The position numbers were made by a program, and so were the translations under genes. A model generated the notes under the pieces. That model was given only the letters and a program-made list of their open reading frames with translations. It had not been told where the DNA came from and did not search any database. 64,000 nt of DNA from Bradyrhizobium embrapense (GTDB taxonomy: Bacteria > Pseudomonadota > Alphaproteobacteria > Rhizobiales > Xanthobacteraceae): the NCBI RefSeq assembly GCF_001189235.2, contig NZ_LFIP02000012.1, positions 1 through 64,000 of the forward strand, given 5' to 3'. Shown here piece after piece: positions 1-8,320 of this stretch (the first letter of the stretch is position 1; each line of letters begins with the position of its first letter).

Positions 1-295
1 AGCCTGGCGACATTGTCATCATCGACAACCTCGGCAGTCACAAAGGCAAGACCGTCCGTCGCGCCATCCGCGCCGCCGGCGCAAAGTTGTTCTTCTTGCC
101 GCCCTACAGCCCGGATCTCAATCCGATCGAGCAGGTCTTCGCCAAGCTCAAGACCTTGCTCCGAAAAGCTGCCGAGCGAACCGTCGAAGCAACCTGGATG
201 CGCATCGGCGCTCTACTCAACTGCTTCACGCCCCAGGAATGCGCCAACTACATCGCAAACGCCGGATACGCTTCAACATGAACCAATCATGCTCT
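1..295 (+). mobile_element. IS630-family insertion sequence, 3' end (cut by the window edge)
   Basis: Only the last part of the element is in the window: the end of a DDE transposase frame followed by about 14 bases. The sequence after the stop contains AATCATGCTC and then TA. IS630/Tc1-type elements insert at TA, so the element boundary is probably near 293-295, but the other end lies outside the window and the terminal repeat cannot be confirmed. The element stops about 115 bp upstream of the start of the acyl-CoA synthetase gene. Confidence 0.6.
3..281 (+). CDS. IS630-family transposase, C-terminal part (partial)
   Basis: The frame is open from the first bases of the window and ends with TGA at 279-281. 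It encodes the C-terminal end of a DDE-type transposase. The visible signature is the second catalytic aspartate in IIDNLGSHK, followed by the family-typical FFLPPYSPDLNPIEQ, which carries the last acidic residue (E) of the DDE triad. The protein would cut and rejoin DNA ends of its own element. The N-terminal half is beyond the window, so it cannot be judged whether the element is intact and active. Confidence 0.8.
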   Translation, partial: PGDIVIIDNLGSHKGKTVRRAIRAAGAKLFFLPPYSPDLNPIEQVFAKLKTLLRKAAERTVEATWMRIGALLNCFTPQECANYIANAGYAST

Positions 296-409
296 AGCCG
301 GGCCGTTGCGTTCTGTCGCGGCGGCAATGGGTGCAACCGGGCGGGCGACGCAGTAGAGTTCGTTCGGGGCGCCTTGCGCGCATCCACGGGTTCCCTGCGA
401 GACCTTGCA

Positions 410-3160
410 ATGTCGACGTACGGCCTGGAGCGGCTATTTTCGCCTCGAAGCATCGCCATTGCCGGCGGCAGCCCCCGCCCGTCGTCGCTCGGCGCGGCGG
501 TGCTGCGAAACCTCAAGGCGAGCGGCTTCGCCGGCAAGGTCGGCATCGTCAATCGGCACTATGCCGATGTTGACGGCGAGCCCACCGTTGCCGACCTGAA
601 GTCGCTTCCGTTCGTTCCGGACCTCGTCGTCATCAGCGCACCGGCGGCGGCGATCCCGGAGATCGTCGCGGAGGCCGGGCTCGCCGGGGTTGCCGGTGCT
701 GCGATCCTGTCGGCCGGTCTCGGCCATGGCGCAGGCTCGCTCGCGGAGATCGTGGAGCAGGCGGCGCGGCGGCACGGCATGCGCCTGCTCGGGCCGAATT
801 GCCTCGGAATCATGGTGCCGCGTGCGAAGCTCAATGCGAGCTTCGCCTCGCATCAGCCGTCCGATGGCCATGTTGCACTGATCTCGCAGTCCGGCGCGGT
901 CGCGTCGGCGATGATCGAGTGGGCGGCGGAACGGCGGCTCGGCTTCTCCGGTATCGCCTCGATCGGCGACCAGCTCGATGTCGACGTCGCCGACCTCCTG
1001 GATTATTTCGCGCTCGACGATCACACCGGCGCGATCCTGATCTACCTCGAAGCGGTCAAGGACGCGCGCAAGTTCATGTCGGCGGCGCGCGCCGCCGCGC
1101 GCATGAAGCCGGTCGTCATCGTCAAGTCGGGCCGGATGGCGGAGGGGGCAAGGGCCGCCGCGACCCACACCGGGGCGCTGGCCGGCTCCGATGCGGTCTA
1201 TGACGCCGCGTTCCGCCGCGCCGGTGTGCTGCGGGTCTACGATCTTCGCCAGCTGTTCGATTGCGCCGAGCTGCTCGGCCGTGGCTTCGTGCCGCGCGGC
1301 AACCGGCTCGCGATCCTGACCAATGGCGGCGGGCTCGGCATCCTCGCCACCGATCGGCTGGCCGAGCTCGGCGGCGTTCCCGCGACACTGACGACGGAGA
1401 CGATCGAGCGGCTCGACAAGATGCTGCCGCCGGGTTGGTCATGCGCCAATCCAGTCGACATCGCGGGCGATGCCGATGCTGCCCGCTACGTGGTGGCGCT
1501 CAACGCGCTGCTCGATGACCCGAACAGCGATGCGGTGCTGGTCGCGAATGTCGAGACGGCGGTGGCGCCGGCCGATGGCATTGCCGAGGCGGTGGCGCAA
1601 TGCGTGCGTGAGCGTAGGACGAAGCGGAGTGCGGTGGCAGCACTGGTGCTTGCGGCGTGGGTCGGCGCCGATGAGCGCACCGGCGCGATCTTCGAGGCGG
1701 CGCGGATTCCGCACTTCCCGACCGAGGACGATGCGGTGCGCGCCTTCATGTATCTGGTGCGCTATCGCGAGGCCTCCACCGCGCTCGCCGCGACCCCGCC
1801 TGGCGTCGCATCGGTGTTCACGCCGGAGACGGCCGCGGCGCGGCACGTGGTCGTAAACGCGTTGTCGGAAGGGCGCGCCTGGCTCGATCCGGCCGAGATC
1901 GTCACTCTGTTCGAGGCCTATCGCATTCCGATCGTGACGACGGTCGTCGCCGACAATGCGGAGGACGCGGCCGAGAAGGCGGCGCCGTTCCTCGCCGAAG
2001 GGCATGCGATCGTGGTCAGGGTGTTCTCGCGCGACATCAGGCACGCGGCTGATGTCGGCGGCGTCATCCTCGACCTGCGCACCAGGGAAAGTGTCGTCGA
2101 GGCCGCCCGCACAGTCATGCAGCGGGCACGCAGCGCGCGGCCCGATGCCACCCTGCAAGGCGTGACGATCCAGCCGATGATCGTGCGGCGCGCGGCGCGC
2201 GAACTGATCCTCGGCATCGCCGACGATCCGACCTTCGGGCCGGTGATCGTGTTCGGCCGCGGCGGCCCTGCGGTCGAGGTGATCAACGACAAGGCGCTGG
2301 CGCTGCCGCCGCTCGACATGAATCTCGCTCGCGAGCTGGTCGGACGCACGCGAGTCTCGCGGCTGCTCGGTGGCTATGGCGATGTGCCCGCTGTTCCGGC
2401 CGATGTGGTGCCGCTCACTTTGGTCAAGCTGGCGCAGATGGCGGCCGACATTCCCGAGGTTGCCGGCCTCGACATCAATCCGATGCTGGCGGACCAGACC
2501 GGTGTGCTCGCGCTCGATGCGCGGGTGGCGATCCGCAAGCCGGCGCGGCTGTTCGCCGGTCAAACCAGATTGGCGGTCAGGCCCTATCCGTCGCAATGGG
2601 AGGGCGAGCTTGCGCTGCGCGACGGCTCGCGCGTCGTGGTGCGGCCGATGCGGCCGGAGGACGAGCCGATGATCGCCGAGTTCTTCAAGCGCGTCACCGC
2701 CGAAGATCTCAGGCTGCGCTTCTTCCACGCGATGAAGGAATTCTCGCACGCCTTCATCGCGCGCCTGACCCAGCTCGACTATGCGCGCGCGATGGCGTTT
2801 GTGGCGCTCGATCCGGCGACCGGCGAGATGATGGGGGCGGTCCGGCTGCATTCGGACTCGCTGTACGAAAACGCCGAATACGCGATCCTGCTGCAGTCCG
2901 ATCTCAAGGGCAAAGGGCTCGGTTGGGCGCTGATGCAGCTCCTGATCCACTATGCGCGATCGGAGGGATTGAAGCGGCTGTCCGGCCAGGTGCTGACCGA
3001 GAACACCACGATGATCGGGATGTGCCGCGATCTCGGCTTCACCGTGACGATGGATCCGGAGGATCACAGCATCGTCGACGTCGCGCTCGATCTCCGCAAG
3101 CCGGGAGTCGAGGCGGTCGGCTCCGATATCCTGATCCGGGCCGGGGCGGCTGCCCGCTGA
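410..3160 (+). CDS. ADP-forming acyl-CoA synthetase fused to GNAT acetyltransferase
   Basis: A 916-residue protein. Residues 1 to about 135 form a CoA-binding Rossmann-type domain (IAIAGGSPRPSSLG). About 150-450 is a succinyl-CoA-ligase-like region with the phospho-histidine motif THTGALAGSDA (His near 253). About 480-700 is an ATP-grasp-like region. About 730-900 is a GNAT domain with the acetyl-CoA loop KGKGLGWAL. Proteins of this kind either make acyl-CoA or, in the Pat branch, acetylate lysines such as those of AMP-forming acetyl-CoA synthetases; the sequence does not decide between these. The frame is open upstream to 239, but ATG 410 begins the conserved start MSTYGLERLF and the extension overlaps the IS end. 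It stands alone, convergent with sdhB. Confidence 0.85.
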   Translation: MSTYGLERLFSPRSIAIAGGSPRPSSLGAAVLRNLKASGFAGKVGIVNRHYADVDGEPTVADLKSLPFVPDLVVISAPAAAIPEIVAEAGLAGVAGAAILSAGLGHGAGSLAEIVEQAARRHGMRLLGPNCLGIMVPRAKLNASFASHQPSDGHVALISQSGAVASAMIEWAAERRLGFSGIASIGDQLDVDVADLLDYFALDDHTGAILIYLEAVKDARKFMSAARAAARMKPVVIVKSGRMAEGARAAATHTGALAGSDAVYDAAFRRAGVLRVYDLRQLFDCAELLGRGFVPRGNRLAILTNGGGLGILATDRLAELGGVPATLTTETIERLDKMLPPGWSCANPVDIAGDADAARYVVALNALLDDPNSDAVLVANVETAVAPADGIAEAVAQCVRERRTKRSAVAALVLAAWVGADERTGAIFEAARIPHFPTEDDAVRAFMYLVRYREASTALAATPPGVASVFTPETAAARHVVVNALSEGRAWLDPAEIVTLFEAYRIPIVTTVVADNAEDAAEKAAPFLAEGHAIVVRVFSRDIRHAADVGGVILDLRTRESVVEAARTVMQRARSARPDATLQGVTIQPMIVRRAARELILGIADDPTFGPVIVFGRGGPAVEVINDKALALPPLDMNLARELVGRTRVSRLLGGYGDVPAVPADVVPLTLVKLAQMAADIPEVAGLDINPMLADQTGVLALDARVAIRKPARLFAGQTRLAVRPYPSQWEGELALRDGSRVVVRPMRPEDEPMIAEFFKRVTAEDLRLRFFHAMKEFSHAFIARLTQLDYARAMAFVALDPATGEMMGAVRLHSDSLYENAEYAILLQSDLKGKGLGWALMQLLIHYARSEGLKRLSGQVLTENTTMIGMCRDLGFTVTMDPEDHSIVDVALDLRKPGVEAVGSDILIRAGAAAR

Positions 3161-3191
3161 TACCAGCAGCGGCAGCCGCGATCGGGTCGGA

Positions 3192-3977
3192 TCAGATCTG
3201 GCGTTCGACCATCTTGAACTTGAGCTCGGCGATCGCTTCCGAGGGATTGAGGCCCTTCGGACACGCCTTGGCGCAGTTCATGATGGTGTGGCAGCGATAG
3301 AGGCGGAACGGATCCTCGAGATTGTCGAGCCGCTCGCCGGTCGCTTCGTCGCGGGAATCGGTGACCCAGCGCGTGGCCTGCAGCAGCGCGGCGGGACCGA
3401 GGAAGCGCTCGCTGTTCCACCAGTAGCTCGGGCAGGAGGTCGAGCAGCAGGCGCACAGTATGCACTCGTAGAGACCGTCGAGCTTCTCGCGGTCCTCGTG
3501 GCTCTGCCTCCACTCCTTCTGCGGCGTCGGCGTCGTGGTCTTCAGCCACGGCTCGATCGAGGCATACTGGGCGTAGAAATTGGTGAGGTCGGGGACGAGG
3601 TCCTTGACCACCGGCTGGTGCGGCAGCGGATTGACCTTGACGGCGCCGCCGGCGCCGACGTCGTGCATCGACTTGGTGCAGGCCAAGGTGTTCTGGCCGT
3701 CGATGTTCATCGCGCAGGAACCGCAGACGCCTTCGCGGCATGAGCGGCGGAAGGTCAGCGTCGGGTCGATGTGGTTCTTGATCCAGATCAGGCCGTCCAG
3801 CACCATCGGACCGCAATCATGGGTATCGACATAATAGGTGTCGACGCTCGGATTCTTCCCGTCGTCCGGGTTCCAGCGATACACCCGGAATTCGCGCGTC
3901 TCTGTGGCGCCGGCCGGCTTCGGCCAGGTCTTGCCGCCGGAAATCTTCGAATTCTTTGGAAGTGCGAATTCAACCAT
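3192..3977 (-). CDS. sdhB: Succinate dehydrogenase iron-sulfur subunit
   Basis: A 261-residue subunit that passes electrons from the flavoprotein SdhA to the quinone site of complex II at the inner face of the cytoplasmic membrane. The [2Fe-2S] cysteines are C80, C85, C88 and C100 (SCREGVCGSC...LAC). The C-terminal ferredoxin domain has CILCACCSTSCP and CAKACPKGL for the [4Fe-4S] and [3Fe-4S] clusters. Length and motifs are those of a normal SdhB. It is the last gene of sdhCDAB, 18 bp after sdhA. Confidence 0.97.
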   Translation of the reverse strand: MVEFALPKNSKISGGKTWPKPAGATETREFRVYRWNPDDGKNPSVDTYYVDTHDCGPMVLDGLIWIKNHIDPTLTFRRSCREGVCGSCAMNIDGQNTLACTKSMHDVGAGGAVKVNPLPHQPVVKDLVPDLTNFYAQYASIEPWLKTTTPTPQKEWRQSHEDREKLDGLYECILCACCSTSCPSYWWNSERFLGPAALLQATRWVTDSRDEATGERLDNLEDPFRLYRCHTIMNCAKACPKGLNPSEAIAELKFKMVERQI

Positions 3978-3995
3978 GCTTGCTCGCCTTCGTTC

Positions 3996-5837
3996 TCAGT
4001 AGACCCGCGCCTTCGGCGGGATGTACTGCACATCATTGGTCATCGTGTAGTCGTGGACCGGACGATAATCGATCGCGGTCTTGCCGGCCGGATCGATCCA
4101 GGTCAGCGTGTGCTTCATCCAGTTCTTGTCGTCGCGGGTCGAGAAATCTTCGCGCGCATGCGCGCCGCGGCTTTCGGTGCGGTTCGCCGCCGAATCCATC
4201 GTCACGATCGCCTGCACGATCAGATTGTCGAACTCCAGCGTCTCGACCAGGTCGGAATTCCACACCAGCGAGCGGTCCGACACCGAGATGTCGCCGACGC
4301 CGCCATAGACCTTGTGAATCAGGTTCTGGCCTTCATGCAGCACGTCGCCGGTGCGGAACACCGCGCAATTGTTCTGCATCACATGCTGCATGCTGTCGCG
4401 CAGCTTCGCGGTCGGCGTGCCGCCGGAGGCGTGGCGGAAGCGATCGAGCCGGCCGAGCGCGAGGTCGGCCGAATCCTTCGGCAGCTCCGGCTGCTTGGCG
4501 TTCGCCGTCAGCTTGTCGGCAAGGCGCAGCGCCGCGGCGCGGCCGAACACCACGAGGTCGATCAGCGAGTTGGAGCCGAGGCGGTTGGCGCCGTGCACCG
4601 AGACGCAGGCGGCTTCGCCGATCGCCATCAGGCCCGGCACCACCGAATTGTCGTCGCCGTTGCGCTTGGTTAGCACCTCGGCGTGATAGTTGGTGGCGAT
4701 GCCGCCCATGTTGTAGTGCACGGTCGGCACGATCGGGATCGGCTCGCGGGTGACGTCGACATTGGCGAAGATCTTCGCCGATTCGGAGATGCCCGGCAGC
4801 CGCTCGTGCAGCACCTTCGGATCGAGGTGATCGAGGTGCAGGAAGATGTGATCCTTCTTCTTGCCGACGCCGCGGCCTTCGCGGATCTCGATCGTCATCG
4901 CGCGCGAGACGACGTCACGCGAGGCGAGGTCCTTGGCCGACGGCGCATAGCGCTCCATGAAGCGCTCGCCCTCGGAATTGACGAGATAGCCGCCTTCGCC
5001 GCGCGCACCCTCGGTGACGAGACAGCCCGAGCCGTAGATGCCGGTCGGATGAAACTGGACGAACTCCATGTCCTGCAGCGGCAGTCCGGCGCGCAACACC
5101 ATGCCGCCGCCGTCGCCGGTGCAGGTGTGCGCCGAGGTGCAGGAGGCATAGGCGCGGCCATAGCCGCCGGTCGCGAGAATCGTGGTCTGGGCGCGGAAGC
5201 GATGCAGCGTGCCGTCATCGAGCTTGAGCGCGATCACGCCGCGGCAGACGCCCTGGTCGTCCATGATCAGGTCGATGGCGAAGAATTCGATGAAGAACTC
5301 GGCCGAGTGGCGCAGCGACTGGCCATACATCGTGTGCAGCATGGCGTGCCCGGTGCGGTCCGCGGCCGCGCAGGTGCGCTGGGCCTGGCCCTTGCCGTAG
5401 TCCATGGTCATGCCGCCGAACGGGCGCTGATAGATCTTGCCGTCCTCGGTGCGCGAGAACGGCACGCCCCAATGCTCGAGCTCGTAGACCGCGTCGGGCG
5501 CGTTGCGCACCATGTATTCGATCGCGTCCTGATCGCCGAGCCAGTCCGACCCCTTCACGGTGTCGTACATGTGCCAGCGCCAGTCGTCCGGATGCATGTT
5601 GCCGAGCGAGGCCGAGATGCCGCCCTGCGCCGCAACGGTGTGCGAGCGGGTCGGGAACACCTTGGTGATGCAGGCGGTGCGTAGGCCCGCTTCCGAGCAG
5701 CCGACCACGGCGCGCAGGCCCGCGCCGCCGGCGCCGACCACGACGACGTCGTAGGTGTGGTCCTGGATCGGATAGGCCTTGCCATTGGTGGCCGGGCCAC
5801 TGCCGTTGGTGGCCTTGCCGTTTCCTTCACCGGCCAT
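3996..5837 (-). CDS. sdhA: Succinate dehydrogenase flavoprotein subunit
   Basis: A 613-residue catalytic subunit that oxidises succinate to fumarate. It shows the FAD-binding VVVVGAGGAGLR near residue 31, the covalent FAD attachment histidine (H66) in TRSHTVAAQGG, and the substrate-site stretch HPTGIYGSGCL. A Gly/Asn/Ala-rich N-terminus of about 25 residues precedes the conserved core. The start ATG is 3 bp after the sdhD stop, so sdhD and sdhA are probably translationally coupled. Confidence 0.97.
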   Translation of the reverse strand: MAGEGNGKATNGSGPATNGKAYPIQDHTYDVVVVGAGGAGLRAVVGCSEAGLRTACITKVFPTRSHTVAAQGGISASLGNMHPDDWRWHMYDTVKGSDWLGDQDAIEYMVRNAPDAVYELEHWGVPFSRTEDGKIYQRPFGGMTMDYGKGQAQRTCAAADRTGHAMLHTMYGQSLRHSAEFFIEFFAIDLIMDDQGVCRGVIALKLDDGTLHRFRAQTTILATGGYGRAYASCTSAHTCTGDGGGMVLRAGLPLQDMEFVQFHPTGIYGSGCLVTEGARGEGGYLVNSEGERFMERYAPSAKDLASRDVVSRAMTIEIREGRGVGKKKDHIFLHLDHLDPKVLHERLPGISESAKIFANVDVTREPIPIVPTVHYNMGGIATNYHAEVLTKRNGDDNSVVPGLMAIGEAACVSVHGANRLGSNSLIDLVVFGRAAALRLADKLTANAKQPELPKDSADLALGRLDRFRHASGGTPTAKLRDSMQHVMQNNCAVFRTGDVLHEGQNLIHKVYGGVGDISVSDRSLVWNSDLVETLEFDNLIVQAIVTMDSAANRTESRGAHAREDFSTRDDKNWMKHTLTWIDPAGKTAIDYRPVHDYTMTNDVQYIPPKARVY

Positions 5838-5840
5838 GGG

Positions 5841-6233
5841 TTATACTCCCGACGACAATTTAAGGATTGCGTAGATCGAGGCCAATGCGACCGCGACGCA
5901 GAAGAAGTTGTTCGCCATCACGCTGGCGATCTTCAGCTTCTCGTTGTGGATGTAGTCTTCGATCACGACCTGCATGCCGATCTTCATGTGCCAGGTGCTG
6001 GCGACGATGAAGAGCAGCAGGATGATGGCGATCGGGATCGAGCCGAGGATCTGTGCCGCGCCGGCATGGTTGCGGCCGATCAGCATGATCACCACGACGA
6101 TCACGGGAACGATCAGCAGCGTCATCGCCACCGCGGTAAGCCGCTGGCGCCAGAAATCGCCGGTGCCGGTGTGGGCGGAGCCGAGGCCGCGGACGCGCTC
6201 CAGCGGCGTGCGCATCGAAGAGGGGCCGCTCAT
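5841..6233 (-). CDS. sdhD: Succinate dehydrogenase membrane anchor subunit
   Basis: A 130-residue membrane protein with three hydrophobic helices (about residues 33-54, 64-84 and 105-126). Together with SdhC it anchors complex II, binds heme b and forms the ubiquinone site. The stretch WHMKIGMQVVIEDYIH holds the histidines expected for heme and quinone binding. Its ATG overlaps the sdhC stop codon (ATGA at 6230-6233), a typical coupling arrangement in this operon. Confidence 0.95.
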   Translation of the reverse strand: MSGPSSMRTPLERVRGLGSAHTGTGDFWRQRLTAVAMTLLIVPVIVVVIMLIGRNHAGAAQILGSIPIAIILLLFIVASTWHMKIGMQVVIEDYIHNEKLKIASVMANNFFCVAVALASIYAILKLSSGV

Positions 6234-6628
6234 CGTCCACCTCCAACCGCGTAGGCAATGATCCAGACCAGCACGGTCAGCGCGATGCCGGCGACCAGCG
6301 CGCCCCAGGTCAGAGCTTCGCGCTCATTGGCCTTGAAGCCGTAGCCGAGGTCCCAGACGAAATGCCGGATGCCGCTGCACAGATGGTGCATCAGCGCCCA
6401 TGTGTAGCCGAACACGATCAGCTTGCCGATCGCGCTGCCGGTGAAGGCCTGGACGTTGGCATAGGCGGTGGGGCCGGAGGCGGCTGCGATCAGCCACCAT
6501 GCGAGCAGCAGGGTGCCGAAATAGAGTGCCACACCTGTGGCGCGGTGGACGATGGACAGCGCCATCGTCAGCGTCCACCGGTAGGTCTGCAAATGGGGTG
6601 AAAGCGGTCGTTCGATCCTGGCGGTCAT
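6230..6628 (-). CDS. sdhC: Succinate dehydrogenase cytochrome b556 subunit
   Basis: A 132-residue membrane subunit with three transmembrane helices. Diagnostic motifs are SPHLQTYRW near the N-terminus, SIVHRATGVAL (quinone-site arginine) and HHLCSGIRHFVWD with the heme-ligand histidine. It is the first gene of sdhCDAB, so the operon promoter must lie in the long non-coding stretch upstream (6629 onward). Confidence 0.95.
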   Translation of the reverse strand: MTARIERPLSPHLQTYRWTLTMALSIVHRATGVALYFGTLLLAWWLIAAASGPTAYANVQAFTGSAIGKLIVFGYTWALMHHLCSGIRHFVWDLGYGFKANEREALTWGALVAGIALTVLVWIIAYAVGGGR

Positions 6629-7315
6629 CGGCGGGCTTTATGGTGTGAGGGACCGCGGCCGGCCCATCGGGGAACGCGGTAGAGGAGTTCTATTTACGGA
6701 GTCGCACCCCGCCGCGCAACGGCCAAATAGCCTTCGGTCGAACCGAAGTTCATTGTTAGAGTTGCCGAATTCTGGTTGATCCGCAGTGTGGTATACGATA
6801 TGCAAGATCGCTCGAACCAAAAAATGAATCTATGATCATGACATCACCCAGCGAGCTGAAGGCCGCGCGGAGGGGGCGTGAGGCGTCGATTTGCCCCATT
6901 GTTCCACCGGATAATTGGCTGTTGCCCTGATCTTAGGCGCCGCTCCGCGTGACGGGCGAAACGCAGTTGCACTGGAGTCGCTGGCGGCTTGCGGCCGAAC
7001 GGCACGCCGCGACCGGCCACTGACGCGGCCAGACTGCAGATGTCGGAGCCGGCATGCGGACGATGCCGGCGCGATACCGCAGCGCATCAACCAACGTCTC
7101 CAGGCCATTCATTCAGAGCCGACCGGATATGCGGAATTCGCGATTCGCCTTCGTACGTCGATAGGAGGACGCACGCGAGATCTGCATGAGGTCCTGCGCA
7201 GTCGCACCGATACTCCCGAACCTGAAAAGCGGTTATTGCTCGCGAGCGACAGTCGCGAGACGCCGCCGAAGCATCCGCTCTGGCGACACCAACCTGATGC
7301 TGCACGAAAAGGACA
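6629..7315. other. 687-bp stretch without a convincing gene (sdhC promoter region)
   Basis: No reading frame here has a plausible protein composition on either strand; the short open frames are Arg/Ser/Ala-rich by-products of high GC. It must contain the divergent promoters of sdhCDAB (minus) and of the TauE permease (plus). The most AT-rich part is about 6720-6840. A GntR-type palindrome is noted at 6789-6798. No terminator-like hairpin was seen. Confidence 0.6.
6789..6798. promoter_or_regulatory. Possible GntR/FadR-type operator upstream of sdhC
   Basis: TGGTATACGA fits the TNGTATACNA half-palindromic pattern bound by many GntR regulators of the FCD class. It lies about 160 bp upstream of the sdhC start in the AT-richer part of the intergenic region. 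No GntR gene is in the window, so the link is only by motif. Confidence 0.2.
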
Positions 7316-8173
7316 ATGGCCGGCCTCGATCCCAGGGAGTTGCTCGAGCTTGCGCTGCTGCTGATCGCGGTCGGCGCGCTGTCCGGATTTCTCGCCGGCC
7401 TGTTCGGCATCGGCGGTGGCGCGATCCTGGTGCCGGTGTTCTACGAATGCTTTCGCCTCGCCGGCGTGCCGCTCGAAGTGCGGATGCCGCTCTGCATCGG
7501 TACCTCGCTCGCGATCATCATCCCGACCTCGCTGAGCTCGTTTCGCGCCCACTATCGCCGCGGCGCGGTCGATATGGAGATCCTGAAGCGCTGGTGGCTG
7601 CCGATCGTGATCGGCGTCGCCGCCGGCAGTGTCACCGCGCGCTTCGCGCCGGAGCCGCTGTTCAAGATCGTGTTCGTGCTGGTGGCCTGGTCGGCGGCGG
7701 CACGGCTGCTGCTGGCGCGCGAGACCTGGAAGTTCGGCGACGACGTGCCGAAGGGATTTCTGATGCGCGTCTACGGCTTCTTCGTCGGCTTGCTGTCGAC
7801 GCTGATGGGGATCGGCGGCGGCCTGTTCGCCAACTTGCTGATGACTTTCTATGGCCGGCCGATCCATCAGGCGGTCGCGACGTCGTCAGCGCTCGCGGTG
7901 CTGATCTCGATCCCCGGCGCGCTCGGCTACGTCTATGCCGGCTGGCCCGCCGCCGCGCGCTTTCCCGATGTTACGGCGCTGCAGCTGCCGTTCGCGCTCG
8001 GCTACGTCTCGCTGATCGGAGCGCTGCTGGTGATGCCGACCACGCTGGTCACCGCGCCGCTCGGCGTCAAGGTCGCGCACGCGCTGTCGAAGCGGGCGCT
8101 GGAGGTGGCGTTCGGGGCCTATCTCTTCATCGTCGGCGGACGGTTCGTGATCAGTCTGTTGGGCGGCGCATAA
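7316..8173 (+). CDS. TauE/SafE family membrane transporter (sulfite exporter-like)
   Basis: A 285-residue polytopic membrane protein with about eight hydrophobic segments. It shows the duplicated family signature: GFLAGLFGIGGGAILVP at residues 22-38 and a second copy, LSTLMGIGGGLFANLL, near 160-175. The family exports sulfite, sulfoacetate or related organic anions; the substrate here cannot be told. Only the ATG at 7316 fits the frame, with AAAAGGA very close in front, so the ribosome site spacing is unusually short. It is followed directly by an intergenic repeat. Confidence 0.85.
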   Translation: MAGLDPRELLELALLLIAVGALSGFLAGLFGIGGGAILVPVFYECFRLAGVPLEVRMPLCIGTSLAIIIPTSLSSFRAHYRRGAVDMEILKRWWLPIVIGVAAGSVTARFAPEPLFKIVFVLVAWSAAARLLLARETWKFGDDVPKGFLMRVYGFFVGLLSTLMGIGGGLFANLLMTFYGRPIHQAVATSSALAVLISIPGALGYVYAGWPAAARFPDVTALQLPFALGYVSLIGALLVMPTTLVTAPLGVKVAHALSKRALEVAFGAYLFIVGGRFVISLLGGA

Positions 8174-8300
8174 CCTCCCCTTGAAAAGGGGAGGTCGCTT
8201 TGCTCGCCAGAGCAAAGCGGGTGGGGATCTGCTCTCTCGGCTTGCAGCAGGTCTGCGGCTGACCCCCATCCCGACCTTCCCCCTTGCAGAAGGAGAAGAC
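8174..8300. repeat. Intergenic repeat, copy A (inverted partner at 10697-10836)
   Basis: This block starts with a CCTCCCCTT...AAGGGGAGG hairpin, continues through CGCTTTGCTCGC...GAGCAAAGCG and ends with CCCATCCCGACCTTCCCCC. The reverse complement of 10697-10836 carries the same order of motifs, so the two are inverted copies of one element. They enclose matB and the SDR gene. I recognise this as a common Bradyrhizobium intergenic repeat type. Confidence 0.8.
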
Positions 8301-8320
8301 AGGCAGGCTGCGACACCGAG

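Noticed and set aside
1439..3067. Minus-strand open frame antisense to the acyl-CoA synthetase
   Set aside because: Codon-bias artefact opposite a clear gene.
6836..7364. Short open frames in the sdhC upstream region
   Set aside because: Their translations are Arg/Ser/Ala-rich without domain, signal peptide or convincing ribosome site, and one overlaps the TauE gene in another frame.
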